From: Plotosus lineatus
Taxonomy: Eukaryota > Chordata > Actinopteri > Siluriformes > Plotosidae
DNA: 64,000 nucleotides
Assembly (NCBI GenBank): GCA_024760905.1
Contig: CM045733.1
Span: 24,469,501-24,533,500 of the forward strand
Reading direction: 5' to 3'
Shown here: positions 42,301 through 53,207 of the stretch, in pieces
Numbering within the stretch: position 1 is the first letter of the stretch
How the letters are laid out: each line of letters starts with the position of its first letter
Notes under the pieces: generated by a model
What the model was told of the DNA's origin: nothing
The model's database searches: none
The model's input: only the letters and a program-made list of their open reading frames with translations
Position numbers and translations under genes: made by a program

Positions 42301-43405
42301 TCGAAGACATCGAAGAAGGAGAGGCGGGAGGCGTGTCCGTAGGCAGAGAGAGAAGAGGAAAGGCATGAGACTAGGACTGAGAGTAGGGACTTTAAATGTT
42401 GGAACTATAGCAGGAAAAGGTAGAGAGCTGGCTGACATGATGCAGAGGAGGAAGGTGGACATGCTGTGTGTTCAGGAGACCAGGTGGAAAGGTAGCAAGG
42501 CTAGAAGCTTAGGAGTAGGGTTTAAGCTGTTTTATCATGGTGTGGATGGGAAGAGAAATGGAGTAGGTGTCATCTTGAAGGAAGACCAAAGAGACGATTC
42601 ATGGATGTGGTAAAGGAGGACATAAAGGTAGTTGGTGTAAGAGAAGAAGATGCAGAGGATAGAGTGAGATGGAGGCAGATGATTCGCTGTGGCGACCCCT
42701 GAAGGGAAAAGCTGAAAGGAAAAGAAGAAGATATAGACATGTCCAGTAACTTCTGTATGTGTAATAACGGATCAAGTGGTGTGGGAACAGTTAATTATTT
42801 TTTTGCCTCAGAAGTTAGCAATCCCCAGAATAGATTACACACATGTAGAGAAACTAAGCTCTACAGAGTAACTGACACATGTTAATTTTGTGCAGACCTG
42901 CTGCTTTGAGGCTGAACTGTCACTGTTGTCATGACAACTGTTTTTTTTGTTTGTTTGTTTGTTTGTTTGTTCGATGCTAAGGTGGAGCATGAATCTGTTA
43001 TATTTGTTGAAAATCACACCTGAGAAATAAAGGCAATGTAAATTGCATTGGCTCGACTCCTCACTCTTGCTTGCTGTTGAAATTAGGCTTACAAGTCACC
43101 AGCCAGGTTTCTTTATTGATGTCGAGACCATCAGTCGGAGTTCAGTGTGTTTACTGAGGCCATCTGAAGTCTGGGATGAGAACACTGAGGGGAGATGACA
43201 AACGGTGACATGTTTTTGTTTTAGTGTTTCAAGTGAGGTTTTGCTGATTGTTGTTTTAAAGTTCACACTGATCTGAAAACTCTGAAGGTTTTACTTTGGT
43301 ACTTCAATTTACTATGAGTTTGATATGAACAGGTCTTGATCATTTTATATCATGATAAACATTGTATACTGTCATTATTATTATTATTATTATTATTATA
43401 TGTTG

Positions 43406-43442
<37 letters not shown>

Positions 43443-46400
43443 TAATAATAATTTCATATCATGACAAACATTGTATACTGTCATTGACAGAAGGATATTC
43501 ATATTTGTTATTCAAAATCATGAAATACTGTAAATGCATAAAAAGACTGAAATGCTCATGAAGTTAATGAAGTCGGATTGAAATGTATTTATTTTTATTT
43601 AATTGCTTGATGCCTAAAATCCTTAAATTATTAGTATAATAATTATTATTGTAATCAAAATAATTATTAAATTCTGTATTGTTCAAAATAGGTGCATGGT
43701 GGCAGAGTGGTCAGCACGCTCACCTCACAATAAAGAGTTTCTGGGTTCGAGCCCTGGGATTAGTAAGTGTCAGCATGCCCTGCATTGTGTGAGGAAGGAT
43801 ACACAGGCGGTGTGTTTGTGTCATCCTAGGCCAAAATTTAATGTCTGAACAGGAACAGAATGTGATCTGGTCAGTCATATTATTAGCTTGTTACATGCAG
43901 CTTGAACACAACTCACCCAGGCATGTCTCTCATGAACTGGCAATATTTCAGTTACACTCGTGCAAAAATACAGTCTTTCTCTTAACATAAACATAATGCA
44001 TACTGGTTGTTCATATAATTAAGTTGTTAAATAAATTATATAACAAATTATAATGTAATAAATTCAACACACTACAAAAAAAAGAGCACATTGTTTTTAG
44101 CATAATTATTGCTATAATGGCTATGAGTCATGAGGGGTTAGGTCAGTGCTTCTCAATTATTTTATGTGGCGCCCCGTCTAGGAAGAACCCCCCCCCCCCC
44201 CCCCACCGCCCTGTGAGCGAATATAAATCATTTTATTTGTCTTTAAATTTATTAGTACACCTATGCATAACATTGTATCTTTATTAACCTTTAGAACAAA
44301 AATGAAAGATAGTTCAACTTAGAATAAAGAAAAACTTCATTCTTCTTTTCATTTCGGCTGTTCCCTTCAGGGGTCGCCATAGTGAATCATCTGCCTCCAT
44401 CTCACCCTATCCTCTGCATCTTCTTCTCTTACACCAACTGCCTTCATGTCCTGCTTCACCACATCCATGAATCGTCTCCTTGGTCTTCCTCTGGGCCTTC
44501 TGCCTGGTAGTTCCAACCTCAGCATCCTACTACCAATATACTCACTATCCCTCCTCTGTACATGTCCAAACCATCTCAATCTAGCCTCTCTAACTTTGTC
44601 TCCAAAACGTCTGACATGTGCTGTCTCTCTGATGTGCTCATTCCTTATCCTATCCATCCTTGTTACTCCCAAAGAGAACCTCAACATTTTCATCTTTGCT
44701 ACCTCCAGCTCTTCCTCCTGTCTTTTCTCCAGGGCCACTGATTCAAAACCATACAACATCGCTGGCCTCAACACCGTCAATCTTGTACACACTTCCTTTC
44801 ATTCCTGCCGATACCTTCCTATCACACATCACACTGGACACTTTTCTCCAACCATTCCAACCAGCCCGCACACGCTTCTTCACCTCTTTTCCACACTCTC
44901 CATTGCTCTGGATTGTTGAGCCTAAGTACTTAAAATCCTCCACCTTCGTTATCTCTGCTCCCTGTAACCTCATCGTTCCTCTTGGGTCCTTGTCTTTCAC
45001 AAACATGTATTCTGTCTTACTGAGGCGAACCTTCATTCCCCTCCTTTCCAGGGCATACCTCCACCTCTCCAGATTTTCCTGCACTTGTTCTCTGCTCTCA
45101 CTACAGATCACAATGTCATCTGCAAACATCATAGTCCATGGGGAATCTTGTGTAACCTTGTCTGTCAGCCTGTCCATCACCATAGCAAACAAGTCTGTCT
45201 GTCTTCCTTTCGGCTTTTTCCCTTTTACTCAGGAGTCGCCACAGCGAATCATCTGATTTGGACATTTGATTTGGCAGAGGTTTTTACGTCGGATGCCCTT
45301 CCTGTCACAACCCTTTTTAGCAAGGGACAGAAACACGCTGACGGCTTTGCAGCCTACTCTTTACGAAAGTCAGCAATGGTTCTTTTACATGCCTCTCACC
45401 ATAGGCAGTGAGAGACATGGCCCGCCTGTGATAACCCAGTTAGCTGCACTGGGGGCACCATAGCAAACAAGAAGGGGCTCAAAGCTGACCCTTGATGCAG
45501 TCCTTCCTCCACCTTAAACTCTTCTGTCACACTGACAACACAGCTCACCACTGTCTTACATCTCTCATACATGTCCTGCACCACTCTAACATACTTCTCT
45601 GCCACTCCAGACTTCCTCATGCAATCCCATAGTTCCTCGCTCGGTACCCTGTCATATGCTTTTTTCCAGATCCACAAAGGCACAATGCAGCTCCTTCTGA
45701 CCTTCTCTGTATTAACATCCTCAAGGCAAACACTGCATCTGTGGTGTTCTTTCTTGGCATGAAACCAAACTGTTGTTCACAAATGCTGACCTCTGCCCTT
45801 AGTCTAGCTTCCACCATTCTTTCCCATAACTTCATTGTATGGCTCATTAACTTTATCCCTCTGTAGTTGCCACAACTCTGCACATCTTGTTCTTAAAAGT
45901 GGGCACCACCACACTTCTTCATTCCTCTGGCATCCTCTTAGTCTCTAAGACCTTGTTCAATGTTCTTGTCAGGAAATCTAACGCTATCTCTCCTAGACAC
46001 TTCCATACCTCCACAGGTATGCCATCAGGACCAACTGCCTTTCCATTCTTCATCCTCTTCAATGCCCTCCTCACTTCACCTTTACTAATCTTTGCTACTT
46101 CCTGGTCCTCAACGGTCACATCTTCTGTTTTTTTCTTTCTCATTTTCCTCATTCATCAGCCATTCAAAGTACTCTTTCCATCTTCCCAGCACACTTCTGT
46201 CATCAGTCAATACATTTCCCACTCTGTCCTGAATCACTCTAACTTGCTGCATGTCCGTCCCATCTCTATTTCTCTGCTGTGCCAACCTGTATAAATCATT
46301 TTCTCCCTCTTTACTGTCCAACCTAGCATACAAGTCATCATACGCTTTCTGTTTGGCCTTTGACACCGCTACCTTCACCGTACTCGGTGTCTGCCTGTAC

Positions 46401-49400
46401 TCCTGTTTACTCTCTTCGGTCCTCTCAATGTCCCACTTCTTCTTAGCTAACCTCTTCTTTTGTACACACTCCTGCACTTCCTCATTCCACCACCAAGTCT
46501 CCTTATCTACTGTCCTTCCACAGGACACACCAAGAACTCTCCTATCTGTCTCCATGATCACATTAGCTGTAGTTGTCCAGTCTTCTAGCTCACATCCTGC
46601 CTGTGGGGCATAAGCACTAACAACATTGAACATCACACCTTATATTTCTAACTTGAGACTCATCACTCTGTCTGACACTCTTTTCACTTCTAGAACATTC
46701 CTGACCAACTCCTCCTTCACGATAACTCCTACTCCATTTCTCTTCCCATCCACACCATGAAAAAACAGCTTAAACCCTGCTCCTAAGCTTCTAGTCTTGC
46801 GATCTTTCCACCTGGTCTCCTAAACACACAGTATGTCCACCTTCCTCCTCTGCATCATGTCAGCCAGCTCTCTACTTTTCCATGTCGTAGTTCTAACATT
46901 CAAAGTCCCTACTTTCAGTCCTAGACTCCTGCCTTTCCTCTTCTCTCTCTGCCTGCGGACACGCCTCCCACCTCTCCTTCTTTGACTTCTTCGACCAACA
47001 GTAGTCCAATTTCCACCAGCACTCTGTTGGTTAACGGCACTGTTAACCCAAGCCTCGACCGATCCAGTATGAAATTCTTTGTTTTGACTCGCATATTTTA
47101 GTTGGCATTGGTTTTACGCTGAATTCCCTTCCTGACGCAACCCTCTGCATTTATCCGGGCTTTGGACCGGCGTGTGGGTGAACACTGGCTTGTGCCCCTT
47201 CTCACGGCTGCATTAAAGAAAAACTTCATTAGCATTTTTTTCTTAATCTGTAACAGAAAAGATTTAAAGTGCACCAGTATGCCTGAAATAAAAAAAAAAA
47301 AAAAACATTTTATGTCTTAATATCTCCGTCTCGCTCCACCTTTCTCTTCGTCCCTGTTAGAAATTTTTTCTTGTTGTTTCTTGAGGGGTTGTTTACTGCA
47401 CCTCATATCGTTTGCTCATGTGAAAAACCGCTACACTATTGTGCGACGATGAGAGCGCCACTGCTAACTAGTGGAGTGGAGGTGCAATTACACTTAATCC
47501 TCGGACACATTTCTAGAAAAGCATGTTCCCCAGGGTCATACGCGCTCCCCTCAGCATCACACCCTGCCTCTCCTGCCATCATGGGGGGGCGCACCCCACT
47601 ATTTGAAAAGCACTGGGTTAGGTACATGTTCCTTCAAGGTGGAGAATATACTGATGCTCATAGTAAGAGAAGTGACTAATTAACAATTATTCACTAAAAG
47701 TAAGACAAATTTCAGGCCAGTGGCAGCCCATTGGTAAGGTGCTGGATTACCGATCCCAAGGTTGGGGGTTCAAGCCTCACTGTCAACGGTTGTCACTACT
47801 GGCCCCCCCCCCAGTGTGCAGTTAACTGCGTCACCAGATAATCATTGCTGAGTTTTGTCAAGAGTAGGCTGCATCGCCATCAGTGTGTTTATGCCCTGCA
47901 ATGGCCTGGAGAGCTGTTCAGGGTGCTCTTCCTTCACCCAGTGTCGGCTGAGATGGACACCAGCCTCCGTGCAATCCTAATTAGGATTGAGTTGTTCCGA
48001 AAATCGATGTATGGTGGTGAATGTCACTGTATAGTACCCAAGACTTTTAGTCAAGGTGTCTAATTGTTTACCCAACACAGCAGCAAAAAAGCAGAATTTT
48101 ATTGTTCATTCAAAATTTTAGCATGTAATATATAGACATATAAAGAAATGTAAACTAAAACAAAAAAGGTTTGTAGTTAATTGCCCTAAACTTGGAGATT
48201 TTGTTTTACCTCCGACTTATATAAATTTTTTCATGCTAAAAAACAAACACAAGTTTTATGAAAATTATGCACAAGTTGGATGTCAAGTTACATACCAGGG
48301 ATGTGGCTTTGGAAAAGAAAGACCCCTTTGAGTTTTGGAAATTATGAATTCAGAAACATTAATGGATACTTTTACAGTGTGAGAGTTTGATCATTTTGAA
48401 GATTGCTCAGCTTGGAAGAGGTTTGCATTCTGTTAAGTGTGTGTGGTTTTTCTTTTCTTTTCTTTTTTAACAGCGTGTTTTAAGTGTCATCCAGAGTTTT
48501 AGTTTATACCACATAGAAATGTCACTCATCCTAAACATGGATGGCCTATCCATCTGACCTGCACTTTCTGAAGGAGGGTGTGGATGCTGGGAATGCCGGC
48601 TTGTTCCATGATTTCCGTGTCAGGGATTTTGTCCTGCCACTTGATGCGGAGGAGTCTACAGAAGCAGCTCAAGTGTAAGTAGTTGAGTTGTTTGGTGTGT
48701 CTGCCGTAGAAAGTCCAGGTCTCACATGTGTAGAGAAGGGTGGTGAGCACCACTGCATGGTAGACCTTCAGCTTGGTGGTAAGACTGTGTCCTCTCCACT
48801 CCCACACATTCTGACGGAGTCTTCCAAAGGTAGAACTGGTCTTGGCAATCCTGTTGTTGACTTCTGCATTGATGTTCACCGCTCTTAAGAGTGTGCTACA
48901 CAGATAGGTACAGCTGTCAATAGCCTGGAGTTCCTGTCCCTTCACTGTGATGTGTGGTTCCTGGTAGAGTTGTCCTGCCACACGCTGGTGCGTTACTTCA
49001 GTATTTTTGGTGCTTACGATGAGCAGTCCATTTCATGCTGCATCCTCTGCTATGTGCCGGCATTGAGGGCGCAGTCGTTAGCGAACAAGAAGTCTGTGAT
49101 GACCATCTACTTCACCTTGGTGACAGCCTGCAGGCACCTGAGGTTGAACAGTCCACTGTCAGTCCTGTATCTGATGTGCATCCCATCCTGGCAATCACGG
49201 AAAGAATCTGTCAGCATGACTGAAAAGACCATTCTGAAAAGCTCCGGGGCAAGAACACAGCCACACTGACTTTCTGAGAGGAGACCCTGCTCGAGATGCT
49301 GAAGGAGACGGTTGAGCATGACATGGGCCAGGATCTTCCCAGCTATGGACAGGAGAGAGATCCCTCATTGATTGTTGCAGGACTGGGGGTTGTCTTTCCT

Positions 49401-52186
49401 TTTGTACATGTGGACCATGGTGGTATCTTTCACCTGTTGTAGGACCTTCCCTTCACTCCACATGGACTGGAAGAGCTCTGTCAGTTTCGGCATCGAGGCT
49501 GGTCCTCCTGCTTTGTATACCGCATGATTGCATCTGATCCTGGTGCTTTGCCACAAGAATGTTGCTTGTCAGCCTTTCTGACTTCTTCTGTTGGGAGATT
49601 GTCGAGGTCCCTGTTGGTCTCCATTTGTGGTAGGTGGGTGATGGCCTTGTCATTGATCGTGGCAGGGTGGTTCAGGGCCTGGTTGAAGTGTTCAGCCCAC
49701 CTTTTCAGAATCTGCTTCTTCTCAGTGAGCAGCTGCATCTTATCTGCAGTGAGAAGGGGGGGGAGTGCCAGTGGATTGAGGTCCGTGCACAGTCTTCAAG
49801 GCATCATAAAAACGCTTGGTGTCGTGACTGTCAAATGCAGAACTCATGGTACAGCAAGAATTCCGAAGAAATACAGGGCTATGTGGACAGAGTTTCTTTT
49901 GTACTTTGCTTTTTGTGGCTTCGAAGGCGTCTTTCTTCGCTTGTGACGAGGGGTCATTCTAGTGTGCTCTGAACAGCTGGCGTTTCTCTGACAGGAGTGC
50001 CTGTATCTCCTCATTATCATCAAACCAATCCTGGTGCTTTAGAGTTGCTGGTCCGAGGTGTTCATAGAACGTGAAGTACACACATCTCTGAATGCTGCCC
50101 ACAGTTTCTCTGTACTGTCTGGATTATTTTGGGGGGTGTCTTGCAGCATGTTGTCGAGGTCCCTGGCTAATTTTTGTGCAATGTTGCTGTTCTTCAGCTT
50201 GGAGACATTCAGTTTCTTTGCAGTTTTCTGTCCTTGGGGTCTTCTCATGGGCAGGATGTGAAGTTTGCACTGAGACACTATGAGTCGATGATCAGTCCAG
50301 CATTTGGTACCACACATGGCCCTTGTCACTCTCATGTCCTGTTCGTCCCTTTTCCCGGTGATAACATAGTCAATTAGATGCCAATGCCTGGAGCGTAGAT
50401 GCATCCAAGATGTCTTGTTATGGGTGGGGAGGCGGAACAGTGTGTTAGTGAGGACGAGGTCATGGGTGGCACAGAACTTGAGGAGCAGGAGGCCATTGCT
50501 GTTGCACTTGCCAGTGCCGTGTCTTCCAATGATCCCTTCCCAGGTTTGGTGACCTGTCTCCACCCTGGCATTGAGGTCCCTGAGAATGAAAAGCTTCTCA
50601 GACTGTGGTACTGCTGCAATGAGGGCATCTAGTTCTTCATAGAACTTGTCCTTGATGTCATCTGAGTTGGTCATCGTAAATATTACTGACAACAACCAAA
50701 TCCAACGAACCAAGTAGACAGTTATATAAAAGTCCAGAGGAGAATAAATCCAGGATAGAATTTAAGCACACTAAAAAAAAAAAAAAACTGATGCGGGGAT
50801 ACCTTCACTATATATTTGCTGGGTCCTGCCCCATTCACACCTTAAGGAAGCCCAAAACTATAGCTGATTAGGAACTACAGAACCGGCTAAGAATCCCATA
50901 CTTGAAAATATTACTGACAACAACCAAATCCAACTGAATCAGGAAGACAGTTATATAAAAGGTAAGATCCTACTGTACCAGAGGAGAAGAGATCCAGGAT
51001 AGAATTTAAGCACACTCTAATAACTGACCAATGATGATGATGCTGTTACCATCTAGTACAAGCTAATGTAAATTGATGCTAGGTCTGAAAGCTGAAGTCT
51101 GTGTGTGTGTGTGTGTGTGTGTGTTACAAAATATTTTAAAATACCTTATTCAACGTGATAAGCACCCAGGGCGCTTTAAAAATTGGAGTGGGTGGGCGCT
51201 TATTAAAATGTTACCAGCGAGGTGGAAAACATGAATAATAATAGAACAATAAAAGAGTTTTACTGGTATTTGTGTTATTCATTTTGTGATATCAAGCAAA
51301 CTACTTGCATGAAAGCTGAAAATAAACAGAAAACAGCATGCATAAATAAATAAACAAAACCTTTTCCTTCCCTTACTTTTCCCTCTCAGTGCTTTTCCTT
51401 TAAACATTTCCTTTAACATTTTCCCAAGTAAAATAAGCCAATCAACACACATGTCAACTTTAGCACATGGCAAGTTGAACCAATCAACACAAACATGAAC
51501 AAAAGCACATGGCCAGGAACCTCTTTACATTTATGTACACATCAGTCTGGGAATGGGGGGACTGGGGGTTGGGGGGTGATCCTACTTCATGGATTTCGAT
51601 GGTCGCGTGGGTATCTCGGTCCCAAATAACCGCGGAAAGTGAGTGATCCCTGTATATTCCAGAAAGGAAAGAATGACATTTCTTTCATTACTATTTAAAA
51701 TATAAACAGATTTAAGCTTTGTTTTTATTGTGTATAAATTAATGAGCAAACAAAAGAGAGACCAAATCCAAAAATATAGCAGTAAATCCTAAACATGGTG
51801 CAAATACAGAAAGGAACACAACATAGTTATTTCAACTATTTTTATTGATTTCCTCTGTGTGTATTTCCAGGTATGGATGGATGCAGGAACACAAATTTTC
51901 TTCTCATATGCCCTATGCGTGGGTATTCTAACAGCACTAGGAAGCTACAATAAATATAATAACGACTGCTACAGGTATCATAGTCCCAGTGCACTCTGTT
52001 TGAATTTGGACAACTGATCTTTACACACACCGACCACTTCATTAGGAACACCTATATCCTGTTTACCTGCTCATTTATGAACTTCTATAATAAACCAGTC
52101 ATGTGGCAGCAGTGTAATATTCACATTTATGTTTATGATATTTGGCAGAGAGCCATACCGACTCAGATAAGTGCACTGAAGTCAGC

Positions 52187-52223
<37 letters not shown>

Positions 52224-53149
52224 GATACTTGTTTACTTGGACACAAGATTTGTTTACCTTCAGTCCAAGCTTGGATAAAATAAATAAAAAATAAAAAGTT
52301 CCCTGATCTCTGAGTTCCTGAATCTGAATTCCTCCTCAGCATTTCGATTCTCACTTGCTGTATTTATCGCATCTGCCTTGGTTTTGAAGTAGGTGTTCTT
52401 AAGTCGGGTACGAAGTTTCTTAACATCATCTCCAATGGCTCTTCTTTTTGGGGGGTCTTTTTCATGATGTTGTTTTAATAGGAGCTCTTGGTAGTCCTGA
52501 TTTACCCAGGGTTTTTCTTTACCAGTGAAGGAATTGTCTCATTTTCCGCTTGTTTGACCATGTCGATAATGAACTCGTCAACGTCATCCACATCCTGCAA
52601 GTCTGCCTTGTGCTGCATGAGTTGATCAAGCCTGGCGCTATATTTAGTCTGCAAAGAATAGTCGTCTTTGAGCTGCCGGACATCTTGACGGGCTTCACAT
52701 TTGGGTTTGTTAGAGAATATTTGCTTTGCCTTCTTTTTTGTTGGAAATCTGGCCTGCGTTACAACCAACCGATGATCAGAATCAAAGATCTGGCTCAATC
52801 ATAGTAGATAGAACCCAGGAGGCATACGAGTATATCTTGCTACCATCACAATTTGGTTTTCGCGCCAACCGGTCAAATAATGATGCAGCCTTCATAATAC
52901 GCCATGTGCTTCAGAAAGCCAAAAAATCTGGAATTCCACTCTATGTTGCTTTTATTGATCTAAGAGCGGCATACGAGTGGATACCACGAGAAGCTCGAAT
53001 GAAGTGTCTTGAAATTAGATTAAAGTGTCCTCATATTGTAGCTATCCTTAAAGCTCTATTCACCAATACATATGCGTACATCAAAGGTTCTAACAAGCTG
53101 TTTGACACAAAGGTCGGATGCAGACAGGGTGCCTTGGAGTCCCCGTTTC

Positions 53150-53207
<58 letters not shown>

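Larger units (their letters stand above)
44144..47615. mobile_element. hAT-like MITE, host of RTE copy 4
   Basis: Ends CAGTGCTTCTCAATTATTTT and CTATTTGAAAAGCACTG, flanked by the perfect 8-bp duplication GGTTAGGT (44136-44143 and 47616-47623). Without the LINE it would be about 600 bp and non-coding. Confidence 0.9.
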
